This document shows positions 14,829 to 21,969 of a DNA stretch of 22,398 nt, one piece after another. The DNA is taken from the NCBI GenBank assembly GCA_946886245.1, contig CAMPIF010000011.1, positions 1 to 22,398 on the forward strand. The letters run 5' to 3'. The DNA is from Ectopseudomonas composti. GTDB lineage: Bacteria > Pseudomonadota > Gammaproteobacteria > Pseudomonadales > Pseudomonadaceae. How positions within the stretch are numbered: the stretch's first letter is position 1; every line of letters begins with the position of its first letter. The notes under the pieces are model-generated. The model did not search any database. It was not told where the DNA came from and saw only the letters and a list, made by a program, of their open reading frames with translations. The translations under genes and the position numbers were made by a program.

Positions 14829-15706
14829 TGAACCTGTCCACTGCAAGCGGCGCCCGCGAGGCGTCGGCCTACAACTTCGCCTACCTCGACGAACAGACCA
14901 AGCGCATGATTCGTCGAGGCCTGCTCAAGGCCGTATCCATCCCCGGCTACCAGGTGCCCTTCGGCGGCCGCGAGATGCCGCTGCCCTACGGCTGGGGCAC
15001 CGGTGGCATGCAACTGACCGCCGCCATTCTCGGTGCGGATGATGTGCTCAAGGTGATCGACCAGGGCGCTGACGACACCACCAACGCGGTGTCCATCCGC
15101 CGTTTCTTCGCCCGTACCGCCGGCGTCGCCACCACCGAGCGCACGGCTGCCGCCAGCGTGATCCAGACCCGCCATCGCATCCCCGAAACGCCACTTTCGG
15201 CCGGGCAGATCATGGTCTACCAGGTGCCGATTCCCGAGCCACTGCGCTTCATCGAACCGAGCGAGCAGGAGACAAGGACCATGCATGCGCTGGAGGACTA
15301 CGGCGTGATGCACGTGAAGCTGTATGAGGACATCGCCACCTTCGGCCATATCGCCACCGCCTATGCCTACCCGGTGACGGTGGATGAGCGCTACGTGATG
15401 GACCCGTCGCCGATCCCGAAATTCGACAACCCCAAGCTGGACATGAGCCCGGCGCTGATGCTGTTCGGCGCCGGTCGCGAGAAGCGCCTCTACGCGGTAC
15501 CGCCGTTCACCAAGGTAATCAGCCTGGACTTCGAGGATCACCCCTTCGCCGTGCAGCAGTGGGACGAGTGCTGCGCCTTCTGCGGCAGCAACGAGTCCTT
15601 TCTCGACGAGCTGATCGTCGACGACGCCGGCAGCAAGCGCTACGTCTGCTCCGACACCGACTACTGCCGCCAGCGCACCGAACGCCTCGAGGAGAACCTG
15701 CAATGA
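14828..15706 (+). CDS. phnJ: C-P lyase catalytic subunit PhnJ (radical SAM)
   Basis: A 292-residue non-canonical radical SAM enzyme that breaks the carbon-phosphorus bond of ribosyl phosphonate to give the alkane and 5-phosphoribosyl 1,2-cyclic phosphate. The cysteines follow the PhnJ pattern CX2CX21CX5C at C249, C252, C274 and C280. The first three bind the 4Fe-4S cluster and the last is the thiyl-radical cysteine. A further Cys, C248, precedes them. The N-terminal YNFAYLDEQTKRMIRR and GWGTGGMQLT are also diagnostic. It is about ten residues longer than E. coli PhnJ at the N-terminus. The stop overlaps the phnK start by four bases (ATGA). Confidence 0.97.
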   Translation: MNLSTASGAREASAYNFAYLDEQTKRMIRRGLLKAVSIPGYQVPFGGREMPLPYGWGTGGMQLTAAILGADDVLKVIDQGADDTTNAVSIRRFFARTAGVATTERTAAASVIQTRHRIPETPLSAGQIMVYQVPIPEPLRFIEPSEQETRTMHALEDYGVMHVKLYEDIATFGHIATAYAYPVTVDERYVMDPSPIPKFDNPKLDMSPALMLFGAGREKRLYAVPPFTKVISLDFEDHPFAVQQWDECCAFCGSNESFLDELIVDDAGSKRYVCSDTDYCRQRTERLEENLQ

Positions 15707-16512
15707 GCGCCGCCGAACGTTTGCAACCTGCCTTGGCAACGGCCGAGCCGCTGTTCTCGGCGCGTGATCTGACCCGCCTGTACGGCCCGGAAAAGGGCTG
15801 CCAGGGGGTGAGCTTCGACCTCTATCCCGGTGAAGTGCTGGGCATCGTCGGCGAGTCCGGGTCGGGCAAGTCCACCCTGCTCAGCCTGCTCTCCGGGCGC
15901 TGCCCGCCGGATCGCGGCAACGTGAGCTATCGCGGCCGCGACGGCCAGTGGCTCGACCTGTACAGCGCCAGCGAGGCGCAGCGGCGCACGCTGTTGCGCA
16001 CCGAATGGGGCTTCGTCGAGCAGAGCCCGCGCGACGGTCTGCGCATGGCGGTATCGGCCGGCGCCAACATCGGCGAGCGGCTGATGGCCCAGGGCGTGCG
16101 CCACTATGGCGAGCTGCGCGCCGCCGGGCTCGACTGGCTGAGCCAGGTGGAGATCGACCCGGCGCGTATCGACGACCTGCCGCGCACCTTCTCCGGCGGC
16201 ATGCGGCAGCGCCTGCAGATCGCCCGCAACCTGGTCTCCGCGCCGCGCCTGGTGTTCATGGACGAGCCGACCGGGGGCCTCGATGTCTCCGTTCAGGCGC
16301 GCCTGCTGGATCTGCTGCGCGGGTTGGTGCGCGAGCTGGACCTGGCGGTGGTGATCGTCACCCACGACCTGGCGGTGGCGCGCCTGCTGGCCGACCGCCT
16401 GATGGTGATGAGGCGCTCGAAGGTGGTGGAGGCGGGGCTGACCGACCAGATTCTCGACGATCCGCAGCATCCGTATTCGCAGTTGCTGGTGTCGTCGGTG
16501 TTGCAGCCATGA
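15703..16512 (+). CDS. phnK: C-P lyase ABC-type ATPase PhnK
   Basis: A 269-residue cytosolic ABC ATPase that docks on the PhnGHIJ core through PhnJ, despite looking like a peptide-transporter ATPase. Walker A GESGSGKST is at residues 50-58. The signature FSGGMRQRLQIARNL is near residue 165, Walker B with LVFMDEPTGGLD follows, and the switch His is in VIVTHDLAVAR. The C-terminal DDPQHPYSQLLVSS is typical of the Dpp/Opp-like branch. It is a little longer than E. coli PhnK (252). It is followed by a 260-bp repeat-filled gap, unlike the tight junctions around it. Confidence 0.95.
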   Translation: MSAAERLQPALATAEPLFSARDLTRLYGPEKGCQGVSFDLYPGEVLGIVGESGSGKSTLLSLLSGRCPPDRGNVSYRGRDGQWLDLYSASEAQRRTLLRTEWGFVEQSPRDGLRMAVSAGANIGERLMAQGVRHYGELRAAGLDWLSQVEIDPARIDDLPRTFSGGMRQRLQIARNLVSAPRLVFMDEPTGGLDVSVQARLLDLLRGLVRELDLAVVIVTHDLAVARLLADRLMVMRRSKVVEAGLTDQILDDPQHPYSQLLVSSVLQP

Positions 16513-16534
16513 GCCTACTGCGAACTGGTGCAGC

Positions 16535-16608
16535 GTAGGGTGGATGAAGCTCTTCTCATCCACCAGTGAGTCGCCATCGGTGGATGGATAAAGCGCCATC
16601 CACCCTAC
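16535..16608. repeat. GTAGGGTGGAT inverted-repeat element
   Basis: GTAGGGTGGAT (16535-16545) is exactly inverted at 16598-16608. The match extends to about 15 of 17 bases. An inner inverted pair, CATCCACC (16557-16564) and GGTGGATG (16579-16586), makes a nested 74-bp cruciform-like unit. Similar GTAGGGTGGAT/ATCCACCCTAC repeats are common between genes in many pseudomonads. It lies in the phnK-phnL gap and has no coding capacity. Confidence 0.75.
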
Positions 16609-16634
16609 AACCGCCAACCCTTGTGGGCGCTTTT

Positions 16635-16741
16635 CTCCCCTCTCCCGCTTGCGGGAGAGGGGCCGGGGGAGAGGGGCTTCGCTTGCATCGAGTCGCCTGC
16701 ACCACCCTCTCCCCAGCCCTCTCCCATCAATGGGAGAGGGG
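16635..16741. repeat. CCCTCTCCC palindrome doublet (REPIN-like)
   Basis: Two palindromes lie head to head. CCCCTCTCCCGC (16637-16648) pairs with GCGGGAGAGGGG (16651-16662). CCCTCTCCCAT (16717-16727) pairs with ATGGGAGAGGG (16730-16740). Each is flanked on its inner side by a further GGGGAGAGGG-like or CCCTCTCCCC arm, so the two units are inverted copies of one repeat. Such CCCTCTCCC repeats are frequent in intergenic DNA of Pseudomonas and relatives. The right unit ends about 30 bases before phnL. Confidence 0.75.
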
Positions 16742-16772
16742 GCAGATCGTGCCTACCGTAATCGAGGTGTAT

Positions 16773-17489
16773 ATGAACAACCTGATCGAGGTCAGCGGCC
16801 TCAGCAAGACCTTCACCCTGCACCAGCAGAACGGCGTCGTCCTGCAGGTGCTGCGTGACCTGAACTTCAGCGTGCGGGGCGGCGAGTGCCTGGTGCTGCA
16901 CGGCCAGTCCGGCGCTGGCAAGTCGACCCTGCTGCGCACGCTGTACGGCAACTACCTGGCCGCTGGCGGCAGCATCCGCATCCGTCACCAGGGCGCGCCG
17001 GTGGAACTGGTCGGCGCCGAGCCACGCCAGGTGCTGGACGTGCGGCGCCAGAGTCTGGGTTATGTCAGTCAGTTCCTGCGGGTGATCCCGCGCGTCTCGA
17101 CCCTGGACGTGGTGATGGAACCGGCGCTGTCGCGTGGCTGGGCGCGTGCCGATGCGCAGGCGCGTGCCAAGGAACTGCTGGCCCGCCTGAATATTCCCGA
17201 GGCGCTCTGGCAACTGGCGCCGGGCACCTTCTCCGGGGGCGAGCAGCAACGCGTCAATATCGCCCGCGGCTTCATGGTCGAGTGGCCGGTAATGCTGCTG
17301 GACGAGCCCACCGCCTCGTTGGACGACGCCAACCGCCAGGTGGTGCTGGAGCTGATCAACGAAGCCAAGGCCGCCGGCAGCGCACTGATTGGCATTTTCC
17401 ACGACCGCAGCGCCCGCGAGGCGGTGGCCGACCGCTACCTCGACATGAGCGCCGAGGCGGCGCAACCGGAGTACGTCTATGTCGTCTGA
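16773..17489 (+). CDS. phnL: C-P lyase ABC-type ATPase PhnL
   Basis: A 238-residue cytosolic ATPase that works with PhnGHI and binds the PhnK-loaded core complex. Walker A GQSGAGKST is at residues 44-52, the Q-loop is in YVSQFLRVIPRVS, the signature FSGGEQQRVNIARGF follows, then Walker B VMLLDEPTASLD and the switch His in IGIFHDRSARE. The start at 16773 has GAGG (16764-16767) five bases upstream, so translation starts independently of phnK. The repeat-filled gap upstream may lower or modulate its expression. It overlaps phnM by 11 bases. Confidence 0.95.
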   Translation: MNNLIEVSGLSKTFTLHQQNGVVLQVLRDLNFSVRGGECLVLHGQSGAGKSTLLRTLYGNYLAAGGSIRIRHQGAPVELVGAEPRQVLDVRRQSLGYVSQFLRVIPRVSTLDVVMEPALSRGWARADAQARAKELLARLNIPEALWQLAPGTFSGGEQQRVNIARGFMVEWPVMLLDEPTASLDDANRQVVLELINEAKAAGSALIGIFHDRSAREAVADRYLDMSAEAAQPEYVYVV

Positions 17490-18624
17490 ACAGATTCTCA
17501 GCAACGCCCGCATCGTCACCGCTGAGCGGGAATTCCTGGGTAGCCTGCTGCTGCGTGACGGGCTGATCGCCGCAGTGGACGAGGGCGCCAGCCGCCTGCC
17601 GCAGGCCCAGGATCTCGGCGGCGATTACCTGCTGCCGGGGTTGGTGGAGTTGCACACCGACAACCTGGAAAAACACATGAGCCCGCGCCCTGGCGTGGAC
17701 TGGCCATCGGCTTCGGCGGTACTGACCCACGACGCGCAGATCGTCGCCGCCGGCATCACCACGGTATTCGACGCGCTGTCCATCGGCGACATCAACCCGC
17801 GTGGCCGGCGCATGCAGCAGTTGCCGGCGATGATCGAGGCCATCGCTGCCAGCGAGGCGGCCGGGCAGACCCGTGCCGAGCACCGCCTGCACCTGCGTTG
17901 CGAGCTGTGCCACCCGGATGCCCTGACGATCTACCGCGACCTGGTGGAGCACCCGCTGGTGGCGCTGGTCTCGGTGATGGATCACTCGCCCGGCCAGCGC
18001 CAGTTCGCCAAGGTGGAGAAGTACCGCGAGTACTACATGGGCAAGTACCACCTGAGCCCGGCAGAGATGGAGGACTTCCTCCAGGAGCAGATCGCCAACT
18101 CGCGCCAGTACAGCGACCGTCAGCGCCGCGCCATCGTCGAGGACTGCCACAGTCGCGGCATCTCGGTGGCCAGCCATGATGACGCGACCCTGGCCCATGT
18201 ACAGGAATCGGCGGATTTCGGCATGGCCATCGCCGAGTTCCCTACCACCCTGGAGGCGGCCAGGGCCAGCCATGAACTGGGTCTGAACGTATTGATGGGC
18301 GCGCCGAACGTGGTGCGTGGCGGCTCGCACTCGGGCAATATCGCCGCCGCTGAGCTGGCGCGCCATGGCGTGCTGGATATCCTCTCCAGCGACTACTACC
18401 CGGCCAGCCTGTTACATGCGGCCTGGCTGCTCGTCGGGCAGGACAACGACTATGATTTGCCTGCGGCCATCGCCACCGTGAGCCGCGCGCCGGCCAGGGC
18501 GGCCGGGCTGGATGATCGCGGCGAGATTCGCGTCGGCCTGCGCGCCGATCTGCTGCAGGCCAGGGCCCATGGCGAGCAGCCGGTGATCCAGCAGGTGTGG
18601 CGCCAAGCACGAAGGGTGTTCTGA
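17479..18624 (+). CDS. phnM: RPnTP hydrolase PhnM (amidohydrolase)
   Basis: A 381-residue metal-dependent amidohydrolase that removes pyrophosphate from 5-triphosphoribosyl phosphonate, giving the PhnJ substrate. The metal motif HTDN lies at residues 59-62 after LLPGLVEL. Later metal ligands are expected at the conserved VMDHSPGQRQF, at ISVASHDDAT, and at ILSSDYYP with its Asp near the C-terminus. Length is close to E. coli (378). GGAG (17468-17471) lies seven bases before the ATG, within phnL. The stop overlaps the phnN start by one base. Confidence 0.95.
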   Translation: MSSEQILSNARIVTAEREFLGSLLLRDGLIAAVDEGASRLPQAQDLGGDYLLPGLVELHTDNLEKHMSPRPGVDWPSASAVLTHDAQIVAAGITTVFDALSIGDINPRGRRMQQLPAMIEAIAASEAAGQTRAEHRLHLRCELCHPDALTIYRDLVEHPLVALVSVMDHSPGQRQFAKVEKYREYYMGKYHLSPAEMEDFLQEQIANSRQYSDRQRRAIVEDCHSRGISVASHDDATLAHVQESADFGMAIAEFPTTLEAARASHELGLNVLMGAPNVVRGGSHSGNIAAAELARHGVLDILSSDYYPASLLHAAWLLVGQDNDYDLPAAIATVSRAPARAAGLDDRGEIRVGLRADLLQARAHGEQPVIQQVWRQARRVF

Positions 18625-19265
18625 TGCAGGGCAGGTTGATCTATCTGATGGGGCCTTCGGGCTCGGGCAAGGACAGCCTGTTGCAAGCCGCGCGCGCGCC
18701 GCTGGAAGCGCACGGCTGCCGTTTCGCCCGACGGGTGATCACCCGCAGCGCTGAATCGGTAGGGGAAGATGCGCTAGGCGTCACCCCGACAGAGTTCGAG
18801 CGCCTGGAGGGCGAGGGCGCCTTTGCCCTGAGCTGGCGCGCCAATGGCCTGGCCTACGGCATCCCGCGCGAGATCGAGGACTGGCTGAGCGCCGGGCAGG
18901 ATGTGCTGATCAATGGTTCGCGCGGTCATCTCGAGGCTGCGCGCCAGCGCTATCCGGATTTGCTGGCGGTTCTTCTACAGGTCGATGAGGCAGTGCTGCG
19001 CCAACGCCTGCTGGCCCGTGGCCGGGAGACGCCTGCGCAGATCGAGCAGCGCCTGGCCCGCAGCCGCAGCTTTGCTGTTGTGGGAGGCGCTTCAGCGGCG
19101 ACTGCAGGGATGCAGGAGGTAGAGCGAAGCAGGATGCCCGAGCCGAAAGCCCCTCCCACAATGGTCTCTGCGGAGAGTCTCGTCGTCTTGGACAACTCCG
19201 GCCCCCTGCAGCAAACCGTCACCCGTCTGCTGCACCTGCTCGACGAGGCCCGCCGATGCGCCTGA
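18624..19265 (+). CDS. phnN: Ribose 1,5-bisphosphokinase PhnN with in-frame REPIN insertion
   Basis: A 213-residue kinase that phosphorylates ribose 1,5-bisphosphate to PRPP. Walker A GPSGSGKD is at residues 10-17. The conserved ITRSAE, LSWRANGLAYGIP, VLINGSR and RGRETPAQIEQRLARS follow. Residues 152-179 are encoded by an 84-bp REPIN-like repeat (19078-19161) that keeps the reading frame. Removing these 28 residues leaves 185, the length of E. coli PhnN. The insert falls between the LID region and the final LDNSGPLQQTV segment, probably a surface loop, so the enzyme may still work. The ATG at 18624 overlaps the phnM stop (TGATG). Confidence 0.92.
   Translation: MQGRLIYLMGPSGSGKDSLLQAARAPLEAHGCRFARRVITRSAESVGEDALGVTPTEFERLEGEGAFALSWRANGLAYGIPREIEDWLSAGQDVLINGSRGHLEAARQRYPDLLAVLLQVDEAVLRQRLLARGRETPAQIEQRLARSRSFAVVGGASAATAGMQEVERSRMPEPKAPPTMVSAESLVVLDNSGPLQQTVTRLLHLLDEARRCA
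19078..19161. repeat. REPIN-like element inside phnN
   Basis: TTGTGGGAGG (19078-19087) is exactly inverted as CCTCCCACAA (19152-19161). Each arm continues into a GCTTCAGC or GCCGAAAGC-type small hairpin motif, as in the Pseudomonas REP consensus TGTGGGAGGGGCTT. The two REPs face each other across about 40 bases. The total of 84 bp is a multiple of three and contains no stop in the phnN frame. Confidence 0.85.
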
Positions 19266-20050
19266 CCCTGCTCGGTACCGGCGATGCCCGCCAGGTGCCC
19301 GTATACAACTGCAGTTGCCCGGCCTGCGATGCGGCGCGTGTGTATCCGGCGCGTCGTCGTGGCCCCTGTTGCGCGCTGATCGAGTGCGGCGCGCAGCGCT
19401 GGCTGATCGACAGCGGCCTGACCGACCTGACCGAGCGCTTCCCGCCCCAAAGCCTCAGCGGCATCCTGCAGACCCACTACCACGCCGACCATGCCCAGGG
19501 ACTGCTGCACCTGCGCTGGGGCCAGGGGCTGGTGATTCCGGTGCATGGCCCGGACGACCCGGAGGGCCTGGCCGATCTGTACAAGCACCCCGGCATTCTC
19601 GACTTCAGCCAGCCATTCGCCGCCTTCGAGCGCCGTCAGCTGGGTGAGCTGAGCGTCACGGCCTTGCCGCTGAATCATTCCAAGCCGACCTTCGGGTACC
19701 TATTCGAAGGGCGGGGGTTCGAAGGGCAGGGGCTCGAAGGGTACGGAGTGCAAGGGCAGGGCAGGCGCATCGCCTACCTCACCGATACCTTCGGTGTGCC
19801 GGAAGCGAGTTGCGCCGAATTGCAGCGTGCACCGCTGGATGTGCTGGTGCTCGATTGCTCCACCGCGCCGCAACCTGTCGCACCGCGCAACCACAACGAC
19901 CTGACCCGCGCGCTGGAGGTCATCGAGCGGTTGCAGCCGACGCAGGCGGTGCTGACCCATATCGGCCATGCCTTCGACGCCTGGTTGCTGGATCATCCCG
20001 ACGCGTTGCCGAGCGGCGTAAGCCTGGCCAGCGACGGCCTGGTGCTTTGA
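19256..20050 (+). CDS. phnP: Cyclic phosphoribose phosphodiesterase PhnP
   Basis: A 264-residue metallo-beta-lactamase-fold phosphodiesterase that opens 5-phosphoribosyl 1,2-cyclic phosphate to ribose 1,5-bisphosphate, the PhnN substrate. The structural zinc motif CXCXXC is at C19, C21 and C24. The catalytic H74-X-H76-X-D78-H79 is complete (HYHADH), with later ligands in LNHSK, LTDTFG and LTHIGH. Residues 150-169 are four pentapeptides of the type FEGxG encoded by a 15-bp tandem repeat. E. coli PhnP (252 residues) lacks these. The gene overlaps phnN by 10 bases. It is the last phn gene; phnO is absent. Confidence 0.94.
   Translation: MRLTLLGTGDARQVPVYNCSCPACDAARVYPARRRGPCCALIECGAQRWLIDSGLTDLTERFPPQSLSGILQTHYHADHAQGLLHLRWGQGLVIPVHGPDDPEGLADLYKHPGILDFSQPFAAFERRQLGELSVTALPLNHSKPTFGYLFEGRGFEGQGLEGYGVQGQGRRIAYLTDTFGVPEASCAELQRAPLDVLVLDCSTAPQPVAPRNHNDLTRALEVIERLQPTQAVLTHIGHAFDAWLLDHPDALPSGVSLASDGLVL
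19703..19762 (+). repeat. 15-bp tandem repeat in phnP
   Basis: Four consecutive 15-bp units start at 19703, 19718, 19733 and 19748: TTCGAAGGGCGGGGG, TTCGAAGGGCAGGGG, CTCGAAGGGTACGGA and GTGCAAGGGCAGGGC. The first two differ by one base and the others are more diverged. Copy-number change would add or remove five residues without a frameshift. Confidence 0.85.
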
Positions 20051-20104
20051 TTGTGCTGAGCCCAACGTTTCCGAGGTGTACGACTTTGCCGTCTCAGTGC
20101 ACAA
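20051..20104. repeat. Imperfect inverted repeat between phnP and the MFS gene
   Basis: TTGTGCTGAG (20051-20060), directly after the phnP stop, is inverted as CTCAGTGCACAA (20093-20104) with two extra bases in the right arm. The 82-bp gap shows no T run and no clear promoter, so the transporter may be read through from the phn operon. Confidence 0.35.
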
Positions 20105-20132
20105 CCTTCCGGCTGCTTGCCCTGAGAACATC

Positions 20133-21332
20133 ATGAAGGCTCGCCGCATTACCCTGCTGCTGTGTACGGCCGAAACCCTGGGCATGGCCGGTTTTGCCCT
20201 GTTCGCCGCATTGCTGCCGCAATTCCAGGTGCTCTGGGAGCTGAGCAATACCGAGGCCGGCTGGATCGGCGGCGGCTTCTTTCTCGGTTATATGCTGGCC
20301 GTGCCGGTGCTCACGGGCCTGACCGACCGCCACGATGCCCGACTGATCTACCTGTGGGCCATGCTGCTGACGGCCGCTGCCAGCGCCGGTTTCGTCTTCG
20401 CCGATGGTTTCTGGTCGGCGCTGCTCTGGCGTGTGCTCGCCGGCATCGGCTTGGCGGGCACCTACATGCCGGGGCTCAAGGCGTTATCAGAGCGCATCGA
20501 CGGCGCCTCGCAGTCGCGGGCAATCGCTTTCTACACCGCCAGCTTTGGTCTGGGCACGGCGCTGTCCTTCACCCTGTCCGGTGAGCTGGCCAAGCTCGGT
20601 GGCTGGCAGGTGCCGGCACTGCTCAGTGGCGGCTGCGCGCTGCTGGCCTGGGCGCTGGTGTACCGGGGCCTGGCGCCGAAGCCGGTGGCGGCGCATGCGC
20701 CGCGCAATCTGCTGGATCTGGCACCCATGAAGAGTCGTGCGGTGCTGGCCTACTGTCTGGCTTACGCGATGCACAACCTGGAACTGTTCGCCCTGCGCGC
20801 CTGGTTGGTGGCTTTCGTGGTGTTCTCCGGGCATCTTCAGGGCGTCGATCCCTGGCTATCGGGCACCTGGGTGGCGATGCTGGCGACGCTGATCGGTATG
20901 CCGTCGAGCATCCTTGGCAATGAGCTGGCGCTGCGTTTCGGTCGTCAGCGCTGGCTTATCGGCGTGATGCTCGCCTCCGCGCTGCTGGCAATCGTGGTCG
21001 GCCTGGGTGCGGCACTGCCGTTCTGGGTGATGCTGGTGCTGGTTCTGCTCTACGCGGTGACTGTGACCGCAGACTCCGCCGCGCTGACCGCCGGGCTGGT
21101 CAGTGTCGCCCCGGCCAGCCACCGTGGGGCAGCGATGGCGCTGTATTCCTGCACCGGCTTTACCGGCGCGTTCCTCGGGCCGCTATTGTTCGGCATGACT
21201 CTCGATGCCCTGGGTGATCAGCAGTTGCTTGGCTGGTGGGCGGCGTTCGCGCTGATGGGCCTGCTGTTGACGCTGGGCCCGCTGGCGCTGTGGTGGGCCG
21301 GCAGGGCACGCGAGGATGGTGCTCGTTGCTAG
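20133..21332 (+). CDS. Major facilitator superfamily transporter
   Basis: A 399-residue inner-membrane protein with about 12 hydrophobic segments in two bundles of six. The motif A-like loop between helices 2 and 3 reads TGLTDRHDAR, and RVLAGIGLAGTYMPGL corresponds to helix 4. A hydrophilic central loop (about 190-210, with KPVAAHAPRN) separates the halves. The substrate is not evident. The start at 20133 (MKARR) is chosen because the hydrophobic helix follows at once; an in-frame ATG at 20076 would add a polar segment. It follows phnP in the same direction, so co-transcription is possible. A role in phosphonate or sugar-phosphate transport would be speculation. Confidence 0.85.
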   Translation: MKARRITLLLCTAETLGMAGFALFAALLPQFQVLWELSNTEAGWIGGGFFLGYMLAVPVLTGLTDRHDARLIYLWAMLLTAAASAGFVFADGFWSALLWRVLAGIGLAGTYMPGLKALSERIDGASQSRAIAFYTASFGLGTALSFTLSGELAKLGGWQVPALLSGGCALLAWALVYRGLAPKPVAAHAPRNLLDLAPMKSRAVLAYCLAYAMHNLELFALRAWLVAFVVFSGHLQGVDPWLSGTWVAMLATLIGMPSSILGNELALRFGRQRWLIGVMLASALLAIVVGLGAALPFWVMLVLVLLYAVTVTADSAALTAGLVSVAPASHRGAAMALYSCTGFTGAFLGPLLFGMTLDALGDQQLLGWWAAFALMGLLLTLGPLALWWAGRAREDGARC

Positions 21333-21351
21333 GCCCTGCGTGCCTGCTGCG

Positions 21352-21969
21352 TCACGCCTTCGTTCCCAGTGCTTCAGCCTGGCGCAGCCAGCTCTGGCGC
21401 TGCTCCTCATTGGAGGGGCGCACCGGGGCAAATTCACTCAGGCGCCGCGTTCTGATGCCGCAGAAACCGAGGATGGTGCGCACCATCTGTCGATGCGCCG
21501 GGGCACCGTAGATCCAGCGGAAGTACCAGCGTGGCGTGTCCATGGTCACCAGCAGGTCGGCGCTGCGCCCAGTGAGCAGCTTGTCCCAGAGTTGCGAGCG
21601 GTTGCGGTACTTGAAGGCGAAACCGGGCAGGAACACCCGGTCGAAGAAACCCTTGAGCAGCGCAGGAATGCCGCCCCACCAGACCGGGTAGACGAACACC
21701 AGGTGCTCGGCCCAGTGGATCAGACGCTGAGCTTCGAGCAGGTCCGGCTCCAGATTCTGGCTCTGCTCGTAGCCTTCACGCAGGATCGGGTCGAACTGCA
21801 TCTCGCCCAGTCTGAGCTGGCGCACCACGTGCCCCTTGCTGCGGGCTCCCTGGCTGTAGGACTCGGCCAGGGCGTGGCAGAGGCTGTCCTTTTTCGGCGT
21901 GCCGAGAATCAGCAGGATTCGTTTGCCATCGCCTTCCAGCGGTGTGGCGCCGCTCTTGCCCTCAGTCAT
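21352..21969 (-). CDS. Flavodoxin-fold NAD(P)H oxidoreductase
   Basis: A 205-residue FMN- or FAD-dependent quinone reductase-type protein of the NQO1/MdaB/KefF superfamily. After a polar N-terminus, the Rossmann-like start [21 protein letters not shown] (about 17-37) gives the flavin phosphate loop. The hallmark [22 protein letters not shown] (about 92-113) and the PGFAFKY stretch follow, all typical of the family. A role in two-electron quinone reduction is likely, with substrate unknown. The ATG overlaps the stop of fumC by eight bases, so it is translationally coupled to fumarase. As I recall, P. aeruginosa has an oxidoreductase gene next to fumC2 as well. It converges on the MFS gene with a 19-bp gap. 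Confidence 0.88.
   Translation of the reverse strand: MTEGKSGATPLEGDGKRILLILGTPKKDSLCHALAESYSQGARSKGHVVRQLRLGEMQFDPILREGYEQSQNLEPDLLEAQRLIHWAEHLVFVYPVWWGGIPALLKGFFDRVFLPGFAFKYRNRSQLWDKLLTGRSADLLVTMDTPRWYFRWIYGAPAHRQMVRTILGFCGIRTRRLSEFAPVRPSNEEQRQSWLRQAEALGTKA

Noticed and set aside
13530..14846. Minus-strand open frame of 438 codons
   Set aside because: It is antisense to phnH and phnI, whose sequences are well conserved.
16535..16741. CRISPR array or small gene in the phnK-phnL gap
   Set aside because: The repeats are palindromic and inverted, without regular direct repeats and spacers, and the gap has no plausible start with a ribosome binding site.
19078..19161. Frameshift or pseudogene in phnN
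   Set aside because: The inserted 84 bp keep the frame and the conserved C-terminal segment continues, so the gene is not broken at sequence level.
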